A stretch of 64,000 nucleotides of DNA, taken from NCBI GenBank assembly GCA_015069485.1, contig SVIM01000002.1, positions 1 to 64,000 on the forward strand, given 5' to 3'. A program made the translations under genes and the position numbers. This document shows, in pieces, positions 28,647 through 39,039 of this stretch. Every line of letters starts with the position of its first letter. Positions within the stretch are counted from its first letter, which is position 1. The notes under the pieces were generated by a model, which was not told where the DNA came from, did no database searches, and saw only the letters and a list, made by a program, of their open reading frames with translations. The stretch is from Clostridiales bacterium. Lineage in GTDB: Bacteria; Bacillota; Clostridia; Christensenellales; Borkfalkiaceae.

Positions 28647-29318
28647 ATGAAAATTTTAGTCGTTGACGACGAGTTGATGATAAGAACTGTTTTAAGGGAA
28701 TACATTGAGTTTGAAGGAAATGAAGCCTTTGAAGCAAGCGACGGTATGGAAGCCGTTAAAATGTGTAAGGAAAACGATTTCGACATTATTTTAATGGATA
28801 TTATGATGCCCAAGCTTGACGGGTTTTCTGCCGTTAAAGAAATTAAAAAGAGCAAGGACGTGCCCGTTATTATGCTTTCGGCAAGAACGGAGGAGTACGA
28901 CAAGCTTTTCGGCTTTGAAATCGGCGCAGACGATTACGTAACCAAGCCCTTTTCACCTAAAGAGGTTATGGCAAGAATTAACGCCGTAACTAAACGCAAA
29001 AAAAATGAAATTGAGGCGGAGAATACCGAAATAATTAAGTTTGAAGGTTTAACGGTTAATATGGCGGGAAGAGAGGTTTACGTTGACGGAGAAAGGGTAG
29101 AGCTTACCCCGAAGGAATACGAAATTTTATTCTATTTTATAAAGAATAGAGGAATAGCAATTTCCCGCGAGAAATTTTTAATGGACGTTTGGGGATTTGA
29201 TTTTTACGGTGACGACAGAACGGTAGATACCCACATAAAAATGCTTAGAAGTAATTTAAAGCAGTACAGAAAATTTATAGTAACTTTAAGAGGGTTGGGA
29301 TACAAATTTGAAGCCTAA
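28647..29318 (+). CDS. OmpR/PhoB-family response regulator
   Basis: MKILVVDDELMIR, DIILMDIMMPKLDG, KPFSPKE, winged-helix C-terminus. Confidence 0.95.
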   Translation: MKILVVDDELMIRTVLREYIEFEGNEAFEASDGMEAVKMCKENDFDIILMDIMMPKLDGFSAVKEIKKSKDVPVIMLSARTEEYDKLFGFEIGADDYVTKPFSPKEVMARINAVTKRKKNEIEAENTEIIKFEGLTVNMAGREVYVDGERVELTPKEYEILFYFIKNRGIAISREKFLMDVWGFDFYGDDRTVDTHIKMLRSNLKQYRKFIVTLRGLGYKFEA

Positions 29319-30741
29319 TAAAAAGCCTGCAAAGCTTAAAAAAATAAAAAGCATAAATTTTAGCTTGTGGCTTAATTTTTCGTTGTTTTCCGTAATCATT
29401 ATAGTTTTAGTTACGCTTATCGTTAATTTTTTAGTCGCAGGGATTTTTGCAGAGCAGCTGCGAAGCAGGCTTTATGCTATCGGCAATAAAACTATAAACG
29501 CTTTAGAAGAAATTAACGCGTCTAACGCGTACTTGATTAATGATTATATAAAAGATATTGAATTGAGTGAAAACGCTGATATATACGTTTTTTCTGCGCA
29601 AGGTAGCGTTATTTTGCCCTTTGAAGCGCAAGTGGAAAACGGGAAAGATTTAGTCGAGCAAATTAAACAAAAATTACAGACTGTTGATAGCGACGACGCG
29701 TTAATTTATAGCAGTAATAATAGCATTAACTTTGTTAAAAGCTTAAATGGCGAAAGCTATTTAATAATTTCGTTAAGTACGGCATTTATAAACTCTGCAA
29801 TAAGATTAACGCAAAGGTATTTAATATTAATTGCCTTTATTGCCCTTTTAATTGCCTTTATAATTTCGTATAGCCTAGCGCAAAAATTTTCAGAGCCGTT
29901 AAATAGCATTTCGAAAACTTCAATGGAGCTTGCAAAGGGCAATTACGAAGTAAATTTTACCTCTACCGAATATAGAGAATTTGCTCAGCTTTCCGACACT
30001 TTAAATTACGCCAAGGATGAAATTAAAAAATCGGGTGATTTTCAAAAGGAATTGCTTGCAAACGTTTCGCACGATTTTAAAACTCCGCTTACTATGATAA
30101 AGGCGTACGCTTCAATGATAAAGGAAATTTCTGGTGACGACCCTGAAAAAAGGGAAAAGCATTTACAGGTTATCATTGACGAAACCGATAGACTAACGGG
30201 GCTTGTTGACGACGTTTTAAACGTTTCTAAAATTACTACGAATATTGATAAAATTAATAAAAAAGTATTCAATTTAACGGAATTTTTATATTCAATTATT
30301 TCAAAATTCGATTACTTGCGCGAAACGCAGGGGTATACTTTTATGGTGGATATAACCCCCGATTTATACACCTTAGCCGACGCCGAAAAAATAGGTCAAG
30401 CAATATATAATCTTTTATCTAACGCCGTAAACTACACGGGGGAAGATAAAACCGTGTATATAACCTTAAAGGCAGACTCTATTTCGGGAAGAATAAAATT
30501 TTCCGTTCGCGATACGGGCAAGGGTATAAAAAAGGATGATTTGCTGGAAATTTGGGATAGATATTATAGAGTAAAGGAAGCCCATTTGCGTCCCGTTCAA
30601 GGTACGGGATTAGGGCTTAATATAGTTAAAACTATATTAGATAAGCACTCGTTTGATTTTGGAGTAACTTCTGAAGTTGGTAAGGGCTCAACCTTTTGGA
30701 TAGATTTCCCCGAAATTTCACCTAATATTAAAACGCAATAA
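29308..30741 (+). CDS. sensor histidine kinase
   Basis: HAMP-like region, NVSHDFKTPLTMIKAYA H-box, GTGLGLNIVK G2-box; overlaps response regulator. Confidence 0.95.
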   Translation: MKPNKKPAKLKKIKSINFSLWLNFSLFSVIIIVLVTLIVNFLVAGIFAEQLRSRLYAIGNKTINALEEINASNAYLINDYIKDIELSENADIYVFSAQGSVILPFEAQVENGKDLVEQIKQKLQTVDSDDALIYSSNNSINFVKSLNGESYLIISLSTAFINSAIRLTQRYLILIAFIALLIAFIISYSLAQKFSEPLNSISKTSMELAKGNYEVNFTSTEYREFAQLSDTLNYAKDEIKKSGDFQKELLANVSHDFKTPLTMIKAYASMIKEISGDDPEKREKHLQVIIDETDRLTGLVDDVLNVSKITTNIDKINKKVFNLTEFLYSIISKFDYLRETQGYTFMVDITPDLYTLADAEKIGQAIYNLLSNAVNYTGEDKTVYITLKADSISGRIKFSVRDTGKGIKKDDLLEIWDRYYRVKEAHLRPVQGTGLGLNIVKTILDKHSFDFGVTSEVGKGSTFWIDFPEISPNIKTQ

Positions 30742-30754
30742 AGCATAAAAAGGA

Positions 30755-30777
30755 GCTAAAATTTGTTAGCTCTTTTT
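30755..30777 (+). terminator. intrinsic terminator
   Basis: gagctaaaatttgttagctcttttttatt. Confidence 0.7.
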
Positions 30778-30789
30778 TATTTATTTTAC

Positions 30790-30838
30790 TTGTAATAATT
30801 AAAAGTTTGGGTTATAATTAAAAGGGGAACGTTTGTTT
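30790..30838 (+). promoter_or_regulatory. uvrB promoter with LexA-like box
   Basis: TTGTAA-N17-TATAAT (30813-30818), then GGAAC-GTTT-GTTTA at 30826-30839. Confidence 0.55.
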
Positions 30839-30840
30839 AT

Positions 30841-32805
30841 ATGGAATTTAAATTACATTCAAAATACAAGCCTACGGGCGATCAGCCTCAGGCAATAGAA
30901 AAATTAACCGAAGGTGTTTTAGACGGTATAAGAACGCAGGTTTTGGTGGGTGTTACGGGAAGCGGTAAAACCTTTACTATGGCTAACGTAATAAAAAACG
31001 TAAATATGCCCACCTTAGTTATTGCGCACAATAAAACGCTTGCCGCCCAACTCTGTAACGAATTTAAGGAATTTTTCCCTGAAAACAGGGTGGAATATTT
31101 TGTTTCTTACTACGATTATTATCAACCGGAAAGCTATATTCCTTCAACGGATACTTATATAGAAAAGGATATGAGCTTGAACGACGAAATCGATAAATTA
31201 AGAAATTCTGCAACCAGCTCTTTAGGCGAAAGGGAGGACGTAATAGTAGTTGCTTCCGTTTCGTGTATATACGGCTTGGGCGCGCCTGAAGAATATTTCC
31301 GCCTTGCAATATCCCTTCGTCCCGGCGATATTTTAGAAAGGGACGAGCTTATGCGAAAATTAGTCGCTATTCAATATCAAAGAAGAGATATCGATTTTCA
31401 GCGTTCTTCCTTCCGCGTTCGTGGCGATACCGTGGAAATTTTCCCTGCAAGCAACTCGGAGGTTGCAATAAGGGTAGAATTTTTTGGCGACGAAATTGAA
31501 AGAATTTGCGAAGAAAACGCTTTAACAGGTAATATAATTGCCGAATTAAAGCACGCTTTAATTTTCCCTGCAAGCCATTACGCGGTTGGTAGCGATAGGA
31601 TGGAAAGAGCGCTTGCCATGATAACTGCCGATATGAAGGAAGAGGTGCAAGCATTTTACGATTCGGGTAGAATTTTAGAAGCGCAAAGGCTTGAACAGCG
31701 CACTAATTACGATTTGGAAATGATGCGGGAAATAGGTTACTGTAGCGGTGTGGAAAATTATAGCCGTTACTTTGACGGAAGAGAGCCCGGTGAGCCTTCG
31801 TTTACACTTTTAGATTACTTCCCCGCAAATAATTTTTTAGTGTTTATTGACGAAAGCCATATGACGATACCTCAAATAAGGGCAATGTATCACGGCGACA
31901 GATCTAGAAAGGATAACTTAGTGGGTTACGGATTTAGATTAAAATCGGCATACGATAACCGCCCGTTAACCTTTGAAGAATTTGACCAAAGAATACCTCA
32001 GCTTATATGCGTTTCAGCAACGCCTGCCCCTTACGAAATGGAACAGTCGGGGCAAACGGTAGAGCAATTAATTCGTCCCACGGGGCTTTTAGACCCGCAG
32101 GTGACTATTCATCCCACAAAGGGGCAAATCGACCATCTGTTAGGGGAAATTAAAGAAGTTATTGCCCAACAAGGTAGGGTTTTGGTAACAACTTTAACCA
32201 AAAAAATGGCAGAAAGCTTAACCGACTATTTAAAAGAGCACGGTTTAAGCGTACGCTATATGCACAGCGACATAGATACCTTGGAAAGAATAGACATTAT
32301 AAACGGATTGAGAAGCGGAGAATTTGATATTTTATGCGGTATTAACCTTTTAAGAGAGGGGTTAGACTTGCCCGAAGTTAAATTAGTGGCGATTTTAGAT
32401 GCCGACAAGGAAGGCTTTTTGCGAAGCGAAACCTCTTTGGTTCAAACGATCGGCAGAGCGGCGAGAAACGCTGAAGGCAGAGTTATTATGTACGCCGATA
32501 CCGTTACGGGCAGTATGAAAAGAGCTATCGCTGAAACTGAAAGAAGGCGAAAAATTCAAGACGACTATAATAAAAAACACGGAATTATTCCAAAAACTAT
32601 AATTAAGGAAGTAAAAAGCTCCCTTTCTATAACGACTAAAAAGACCCTTGGGGAAGAAGTTAAATTAAAGGATATTCCAGACGAAATTGAAAAGCTTAAG
32701 GCGCTTATGAAAATTGCGTCTGCACAGCTTGATTTTGAAAAGGCTATAGAAATAAGGGATACTATTGCAGAACTTAGAAAAAAATTAGCAAAGAGCAAAA
32801 AATAA
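30841..32805 (+). CDS. uvrB: excinuclease ABC subunit B
   Basis: [36 protein letters not shown]. Confidence 0.98.
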   Translation: MEFKLHSKYKPTGDQPQAIEKLTEGVLDGIRTQVLVGVTGSGKTFTMANVIKNVNMPTLVIAHNKTLAAQLCNEFKEFFPENRVEYFVSYYDYYQPESYIPSTDTYIEKDMSLNDEIDKLRNSATSSLGEREDVIVVASVSCIYGLGAPEEYFRLAISLRPGDILERDELMRKLVAIQYQRRDIDFQRSSFRVRGDTVEIFPASNSEVAIRVEFFGDEIERICEENALTGNIIAELKHALIFPASHYAVGSDRMERALAMITADMKEEVQAFYDSGRILEAQRLEQRTNYDLEMMREIGYCSGVENYSRYFDGREPGEPSFTLLDYFPANNFLVFIDESHMTIPQIRAMYHGDRSRKDNLVGYGFRLKSAYDNRPLTFEEFDQRIPQLICVSATPAPYEMEQSGQTVEQLIRPTGLLDPQVTIHPTKGQIDHLLGEIKEVIAQQGRVLVTTLTKKMAESLTDYLKEHGLSVRYMHSDIDTLERIDIINGLRSGEFDILCGINLLREGLDLPEVKLVAILDADKEGFLRSETSLVQTIGRAARNAEGRVIMYADTVTGSMKRAIAETERRRKIQDDYNKKHGIIPKTIIKEVKSSLSITTKKTLGEEVKLKDIPDEIEKLKALMKIASAQLDFEKAIEIRDTIAELRKKLAKSKK

Positions 32806-35621
32806 TGAAAGAAGAAATATTCGTTAAAGGCGCAAAAGAAAACAACTTAAAAAATATTGACGTGCATATCCCACGCAATACCTTAACTGTTTTTACGGGG
32901 CTTTCAGGTAGCGGTAAATCAACGCTTGCCTTCGATACTATCTTTGCAGAAGGGCAAAGAAGGTATATCGAAAGCTTGTCTTCGTATGCAAGGCAGTTTT
33001 TAGGGCAAATGGAAAAGCCTGAAGTGGAGCTTATCGACGGGCTTTCCCCCGCAATATCCATTGATCAAAAAACCACTTCCCACAATCCACGCTCTACGGT
33101 AGGAACGGTTACTGAAATTTACGATTATTTTAGGCTTTTATTTGCAAGGGTGGGCGTGCCCCATTGCCCTAAATGTGGCAGAGAAATAAAAAAACAGTCG
33201 GTTGACGAAATTGCAGATAAGGTTATGCTAATGCCTACGGGCAGTAAAATAATGGTAGAAGCCCCCGTGGTTAGAGGTAAAAAGGGCGAGTTTGTAAAAG
33301 AGCTTGCAAGCTATAAAAAAGGAGGCTACGGTAGGGTAAAAATCGACGGAAATATTTACGATTTACAGGAAGAAATTCATTTAGAAAGAAATATTAGACA
33401 TAATATTTCAGTTATCGTAGATAGGCTTATAATTAAGGACGGCATTTTAAAAAGACTTACCGATAGCTTAGAAAACGCTTTAAATTTAGCTTCGGGCTTG
33501 GTTATTATAGAGTGTGGAGATAACGAAGAATTGTTTTCTACAAGCTACGCTTGCCCTGATTGCGGAATTTCTATTGAAGAAATCGAGCCGAGATTATTTT
33601 CGTTTAACACCCCTTGGGGCGCATGCCCAGAATGCTCGGGTTTAGGCTATAAGCAAATTATTGACCCCGATTTAATTTGTCCCGATAAAAATAAAACCTT
33701 GCGTGAAGGTGCAATAAAGGTTAGCGGTTGGAATTTAGATTCGTCTTCAATGACTCAAATGTATATCAATTCGCTATCTAAAGTGTATAACTTTTCTCTC
33801 GACGTGCCTGTAAAGGATTTGCCTAAAGAGGTTTACGATATGTTAATGTGGGGCAACGGTGGCGAAAAAATAGAGCTTACCTACAACGCTTATCGTTTTT
33901 CCGGCAGTTATAAAACGGCGTGGGAAGGATTTGCCGCAAACTTGCAAAGAAGATATACTCAAACCTCTTCCGATAGCGTTAAGTTCGATATTGAGCGTTA
34001 TATGCGCATTTCCGATTGTCCTTGTTGTAAGGGTAAGCGCCTTAAAAAAGAAGCGTTAGCAGTTACTGTTGGTGGTAAAAATATTGCAGAAGTATGCGAT
34101 ATGTCGGTTGACAGTTTAAAGAATTTTACCGACTTTGGCTTTTTTAGCGATACCGAGCATATGATAGCAGACAGTATCATAAAGGAAATTGACAATAGAA
34201 TTAGCTTTTTGCAAAACGTCGGGTTAGGTTATTTAACGCTTTCGCGCAGCGCCGCAACCCTTTCGGGCGGAGTAAGTCAGCGAATAAGGTTAGCTACGCA
34301 AATAGGCAGCGCGCTTACGGGCGTTTTATATATTTTAGACGAGCCGAGTATTGGTCTTCATCAAAGGGACAATATGAAGCTTTTACAATCGTTGCAGGGC
34401 TTGCGCGATTTGGGTAATACCTTAATAGTCGTCGAGCACGACGAAGATACTATAAAAGCAGCCGATTATATAGTTGATATTGGACCTAAAGCAGGGGTGC
34501 ACGGCGGAGAAGTAGTGGCTTGCGGAACGCAAGAAGATATTATGAACGAGCCTAAATCTATAACGGGCGACTATTTGGCGGGCAGAAGAAAAATAGAAGT
34601 TCCCCCCGTTAGGGTAGCGCCTGACGGAAGATGGTTAAAGGTTAAGGGATGTAGGCAAAACAACCTTAAAAATATTGATTTTGAAGTTCCCGTTGGGCTT
34701 ATTACTGCCGTTACGGGCGTTTCCGGCTCTGGTAAATCAAGCATAGTAAACGAAATTATTTACCCTTATTTAGCAAACAAGTTAAACGGTGCACGTCAGC
34801 TTTTAGGTAAATGCGACGGGTTTGAAGGCGTTGAGTACTTTGATAAAATAATTGCAATCGATCAGCAACCGATAGGAAGAACGCCCCGAAGCAATCCCGC
34901 AACCTATACGGGAGTATTTACGATGATTCGTGATTTATTCGCTGCAACCCCCGATGCGAGAGAAAGGGGTTATAAAAGCGGAAGATTTTCGTTTAACGTT
35001 GCAGGGGGAAGATGCGAGCATTGTACCGGCGACGGGATTTTAAAAATAGAAATGCACTTTTTGCCCGATATTTACGTGCCTTGCGAGGTTTGCGGAGGAA
35101 AAAGATATAACCGTGAAACCTTGGAGGTTAAGTATAAGGGTAAGAGTATTTCTGACGTTTTAGAAATGACTATTGAAGAAGCAACGGAATTTTTTAAGCC
35201 CGTACCCGCGATATACAACAAGCTTTCTACGCTTTGCGACGTAGGTTTAGGTTATATAAAGCTAGGGCAAAGCGCAACTACGCTTTCGGGCGGGGAAGCG
35301 CAAAGGGTTAAGCTTGCAACCGAGCTTTCTAAACGAACGACGGGTAAAACCTTTTATATTTTAGACGAGCCAACCACGGGGCTTCATAGCTACGACGTGG
35401 AAAAGCTTGTAAAAATTATTACAAGGCTTAGAAGCGGAGGTAACACTGTTTTAGTTATAGAGCATAATTTAGATGTTATTAAAACTGCAGACTATATTAT
35501 CGATTTAGGTCCTGAAGGTGGCGACAACGGCGGTACGATAGTCGCAGTAGGCTCGCCCGAAGAAATTGCAAAGGTGGAAAACAGCTATACCGGGCAATTT
35601 TTAAAAAATATTTTACAATAA
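32805..35621 (+). CDS. uvrA: excinuclease ABC subunit A
   Basis: FTGLSGSGKSTLAFDTIFAEGQRRYIESLS, two ABC signature sets, zinc motifs. Confidence 0.98.
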   Translation: MKEEIFVKGAKENNLKNIDVHIPRNTLTVFTGLSGSGKSTLAFDTIFAEGQRRYIESLSSYARQFLGQMEKPEVELIDGLSPAISIDQKTTSHNPRSTVGTVTEIYDYFRLLFARVGVPHCPKCGREIKKQSVDEIADKVMLMPTGSKIMVEAPVVRGKKGEFVKELASYKKGGYGRVKIDGNIYDLQEEIHLERNIRHNISVIVDRLIIKDGILKRLTDSLENALNLASGLVIIECGDNEELFSTSYACPDCGISIEEIEPRLFSFNTPWGACPECSGLGYKQIIDPDLICPDKNKTLREGAIKVSGWNLDSSSMTQMYINSLSKVYNFSLDVPVKDLPKEVYDMLMWGNGGEKIELTYNAYRFSGSYKTAWEGFAANLQRRYTQTSSDSVKFDIERYMRISDCPCCKGKRLKKEALAVTVGGKNIAEVCDMSVDSLKNFTDFGFFSDTEHMIADSIIKEIDNRISFLQNVGLGYLTLSRSAATLSGGVSQRIRLATQIGSALTGVLYILDEPSIGLHQRDNMKLLQSLQGLRDLGNTLIVVEHDEDTIKAADYIVDIGPKAGVHGGEVVACGTQEDIMNEPKSITGDYLAGRRKIEVPPVRVAPDGRWLKVKGCRQNNLKNIDFEVPVGLITAVTGVSGSGKSSIVNEIIYPYLANKLNGARQLLGKCDGFEGVEYFDKIIAIDQQPIGRTPRSNPATYTGVFTMIRDLFAATPDARERGYKSGRFSFNVAGGRCEHCTGDGILKIEMHFLPDIYVPCEVCGGKRYNRETLEVKYKGKSISDVLEMTIEEATEFFKPVPAIYNKLSTLCDVGLGYIKLGQSATTLSGGEAQRVKLATELSKRTTGKTFYILDEPTTGLHSYDVEKLVKIITRLRSGGNTVLVIEHNLDVIKTADYIIDLGPEGGDNGGTIVAVGSPEEIAKVENSYTGQFLKNILQ

Positions 35622-35635
35622 ATATCAGATAATTA

Positions 35636-35667
35636 AAAAACGGCGAATTTTTTCGCCGTTTTTTTGT
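35636..35667 (+). terminator. intrinsic terminator after uvrA
   Basis: aaaaaacggcgaattttttcgccgttttttt. Confidence 0.9.
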
Positions 35668-35725
35668 GTCGGAAAATTGTAATTTAGAATACTTATAATT
35701 AAAGAAAGTTAAGGAGAGTGCACAC

Positions 35726-36232
35726 ATTAAGCCTTTAAACGTTTTAAAACCGTACCCTACGACGGACGGAATTTTACCTGATTGCTATTCGTTAAAGTTA
35801 ATTTCACCTGCTTACGCTTCGTCGCAAAGCGAGCTAAATACAATATTGCAATATACCTATCACGGCTATTTTATAAACGCTTTAGGGCTTAAAAAATATG
35901 CCGAAGTATTAGAGCAAGTTTCTATTTGCGAAATGATACACCTAAAGCTTTTAGGCGAAACTATACTTGCTTTGGGGGCACAGCCAATATATACTTACAA
36001 TCCGCCTTGCGCATTTAACTTCTATTCTACTAAATTCGTAAGCTATTCAACCTCGCCGATACATATTTTTGAAGATAGCGTTAGGGCGGAAGCAGACGCT
36101 ATACGCAGTTATAAAAAAATTTATTCAAATTTAAAAAACGAGCATGTAAAGGAAATAATTTACAGAATTATTGAAGATGAAGAACTGCATTTGCAAACCT
36201 TTAAACAAATTTTATGCACTATTAAAGGTTGA
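35726..36232 (+). CDS. ferritin-like/rubrerythrin-family protein with probable ATT start
   Basis: ORF track begins at TTG 35846, but the frame is open from 35699 and encodes KPLNVLKPYPTTDGILPDCYSLKLISPAYASSQSELNTI..; SD aaggag at 35711-35716 is 9 nt before ATT 35726. Confidence 0.7.
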   Translation: MKPLNVLKPYPTTDGILPDCYSLKLISPAYASSQSELNTILQYTYHGYFINALGLKKYAEVLEQVSICEMIHLKLLGETILALGAQPIYTYNPPCAFNFYSTKFVSYSTSPIHIFEDSVRAEADAIRSYKKIYSNLKNEHVKEIIYRIIEDEELHLQTFKQILCTIKG

Positions 36233-36264
36233 CACGGCTTATCTTAATGATATAAAATAAAAAT

Positions 36265-37440
36265 ATGAAGTTTTTTGACGTCGCAATAATAGGTGGGGGT
36301 GCTTCGGGGCTTGCCTGCGCATCCCACCTTGCTGAACTTAATAAAAATTTGAATATAGCCGTAATTGACGCAGGCGAAAGATTAGGTAAAAAGCTTGCTT
36401 CTACGGGTAACGGACAAGGTAACGTTACTAACAAAAATATGGGTGTAGAGCATTATTTTGGCGGTATGAAGCACCTTGTAGAAAGCATAGCTTGCACAAC
36501 CGATAAAATTTATTTGGAAGAGCAATTATTTAAGTGTATGCTTGTTGCTGACGAGCAAGGAAGGGTTTACCCCGGGGGAAAACAGGCTTCTTCACTATGC
36601 GATAGCTTAATTGCCGACTTAAAAAGGGCTAATGTTGAGGTGCTGCTTTCTACCAAAGTAAAGGAAATTAATAAGAGTAAAAATTTTGAAATAATTTTAA
36701 GCGACAACAGCAAAATTTTTGCCAAATATGCAGTACTATGCGTGGGAGGAAAAGCGCAAAAGCAATTTAAAACTGACGGCTCTTCATACGCGTTAGCGCA
36801 AGGCTTCGGGCATACCTTAACAAATCTTTATCCTTCGCTCGTACAGCTTAAAACCGATACTACACACATAAAAACGCTTAAGGGAATTAGGGCGGATTGC
36901 AACCTTTCTGCTTTCGTAAACGGCAAAAAAGTCGCCGAAAAAAGAGGAGATATAATTTTTACCGATTACGGCGTTTCGGGTAATGCGGTATTTTATATTT
37001 CGGCGTTTATTGTTGACAAGCAAGACGCTACGCTATCTATCGAATTTTTACCTCAAGTTAGCGGTATAGAAAAAGATATTATACGCAAAAAGTCGTTAGG
37101 ATACGAAAAAAGCGAGCTTTTATCGGGAACTTTGCACAATCAAATAGGTAGAGCAATAATAAAGCGTTGCAATACCGACGACGAAAAAATAATAGCAAAT
37201 ACCGTTAAAAACTTTACTCTCCCCGTTATAGGTACGCTTGGCTTTGATTACGCTCAGGTTACTAAAGGCGGTGTAAAAATGGAAGAAATTTCAAACGAGC
37301 TTGAAAGTAAATTTGCTAAAAACCTATTTTTAGCCGGCGAAATTTTAGACGTTGATGGCGAGTGCGGTGGCTACAATTTACATTGGGCGTTTGCAAGTGG
37401 CTATACCGTTGCTGAAGCGATAGCAAAAAGAGAAAAATGA
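36265..37440 (+). CDS. HI0933/YhiN-family NAD(P)/FAD-dependent oxidoreductase
   Basis: DVAIIGGGASGLACA, GKKLASTGNGQGNVTN, GEILDVDGECGGYNLHWAFASG. Confidence 0.93.
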   Translation: MKFFDVAIIGGGASGLACASHLAELNKNLNIAVIDAGERLGKKLASTGNGQGNVTNKNMGVEHYFGGMKHLVESIACTTDKIYLEEQLFKCMLVADEQGRVYPGGKQASSLCDSLIADLKRANVEVLLSTKVKEINKSKNFEIILSDNSKIFAKYAVLCVGGKAQKQFKTDGSSYALAQGFGHTLTNLYPSLVQLKTDTTHIKTLKGIRADCNLSAFVNGKKVAEKRGDIIFTDYGVSGNAVFYISAFIVDKQDATLSIEFLPQVSGIEKDIIRKKSLGYEKSELLSGTLHNQIGRAIIKRCNTDDEKIIANTVKNFTLPVIGTLGFDYAQVTKGGVKMEEISNELESKFAKNLFLAGEILDVDGECGGYNLHWAFASGYTVAEAIAKREK

Positions 37441-38984
37441 TTAAAAGGCTTGATAATTTAAAACTAAATATTAAAAGAGAGGAAAGCGATTTAATTAAGG
37501 TTGCCGAAAAAGCCGTAGGTGCAAAATTTAAGTATTTTAAAATACTTAAAAAGTCGTTGGACGCAAGGGATAAAAACAATATTTTTTGGCTTTATTCCAT
37601 AGCTTATTCTACCGAAAACGAAACGCTTGTGCCTAAAAGCTTTAAAAAAATCTCATCATGCCCTAAAATAGTCGTGGTGGGAAGTGGTCCTGCCGGGCTT
37701 TGCTGTGCTATAAGGTTAGTTGAACACGGCTTTAAGCCCATAATCGTTGAGCGTGGCGGTCCTGTTGAAGAAAGAGATAAAGCCGTAAATTTATTTATAA
37801 GCGAGCGTGTTCTTAACAAGAATTCCAACGTGCAGTTTGGCGAAGGCGGTGCAGGTACTTTTTCGGACGGTAAATTGAATACGCAAACCAAAGACGGACT
37901 TAATAAAGAAGTATTAGAAATTTTTGTAAGGTTTGGTGCTCCGCAAGAAATTTTATATTTAAACAAACCGCATATCGGCTCTGATATTTTAAAGGGCGTG
38001 CTTGTAAATATTAGAAAATATCTTGAAGAAAACGGTGCAATATACCTTTTTAATACGCAATTTGTAAGCTTTGAAAGCAAAGACGATAAAATTGTAAGCG
38101 TAAAATTAAAAAACACAATAAACGGTAATGAAAGCCAAATGCAAGCAGACGGTGTAGTTATTGCTTTGGGGCATTCTGCTCGCGATACCTTTGAAATGCT
38201 AAACGGTAGCGGCGTTTTAATGGAAGCAAAGGACTTTGCCGTCGGCGTACGAATTGAGCATTTAAATAAAAATATAAGCTTTGCACAATACGGAAAAAAT
38301 TATAATTTATTGCCGTCAGCCGATTATAAATTAGTTTCCCACGCGCACGAAAGGACTGTATTTTCCTTTTGTATGTGCCCGGGTGGCGTAGTAATTCCTT
38401 CTTCAAGCGAAGAGGGAGGAGTCGTTACTAACGGTATGAGCCTTTATGCAAGGGACGGTAAAAATTCAAATTCAGCTTTAATGGTGCAAATGCGAAAAAG
38501 TGATTTTGGCGCGGACGATTTGTTTGCCGGTATGCGCTTTCAACGCGATATTGAACGAAGAGCATACATTGCAGGCGGAAGCAATTATAAAGCCCCTGTA
38601 CAGCTTTTTAAGGATTTTGCAAAAGATAAATTGTCTAACTCCTTTGGGGAGGTTTTGCCAACCTACGGCACGGGCGTTAATTTTGCGCCGCTTAGCGAGG
38701 TTTTGCCCAAAATCGCAGTTGACGCATTAAAGGTTGCCATACCCGATATGGCTAAAAGGTTAAAGGGATTTGATAGCGGAGATGCGATTATAACGGGCGC
38801 GGAAACAAGATTTTCTTCTCCTGTAAAAATAATAAGAGATGAAAAGTGCCGAAGCGTATCGTATAAAAACTTATTCCCTTGCGGTGAAGGTAGCGGTTAT
38901 AGTGGCGGTATAACCAGCTCTGCTGCAGACGGCTTAAAAACCGCAGAAAATATTTTTGAAATTTTTGATAGTACGATAATTTGA
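37437..38984 (+). CDS. FAD-dependent oxidoreductase
   Basis: VVVGSGPAGLCCAIRLVEHGFKPIIVERG, GGAGTFSDGKL, GEGSGYSGGITSSAADGLK. Confidence 0.92.
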   Translation: MIKRLDNLKLNIKREESDLIKVAEKAVGAKFKYFKILKKSLDARDKNNIFWLYSIAYSTENETLVPKSFKKISSCPKIVVVGSGPAGLCCAIRLVEHGFKPIIVERGGPVEERDKAVNLFISERVLNKNSNVQFGEGGAGTFSDGKLNTQTKDGLNKEVLEIFVRFGAPQEILYLNKPHIGSDILKGVLVNIRKYLEENGAIYLFNTQFVSFESKDDKIVSVKLKNTINGNESQMQADGVVIALGHSARDTFEMLNGSGVLMEAKDFAVGVRIEHLNKNISFAQYGKNYNLLPSADYKLVSHAHERTVFSFCMCPGGVVIPSSSEEGGVVTNGMSLYARDGKNSNSALMVQMRKSDFGADDLFAGMRFQRDIERRAYIAGGSNYKAPVQLFKDFAKDKLSNSFGEVLPTYGTGVNFAPLSEVLPKIAVDALKVAIPDMAKRLKGFDSGDAIITGAETRFSSPVKIIRDEKCRSVSYKNLFPCGEGSGYSGGITSSAADGLKTAENIFEIFDSTII

Positions 38985-38990
38985 TAATAT

Positions 38991-39031
38991 AAAAAAGATA
39001 TCCCACGATTACTTCGTGGGATATCTTTTTT
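38991..39031. terminator. bidirectional terminator
   Basis: aaaaaagatatcccacga..tcgtgggatatctttttt. Confidence 0.93.
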
Positions 39032-39039
39032 AATAAAGC

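Noticed and set aside
35718-35740. GTG at 35718 as the start of the ferritin-like gene
   Set aside because: Out of frame with the protein and meets TAA after six codons.
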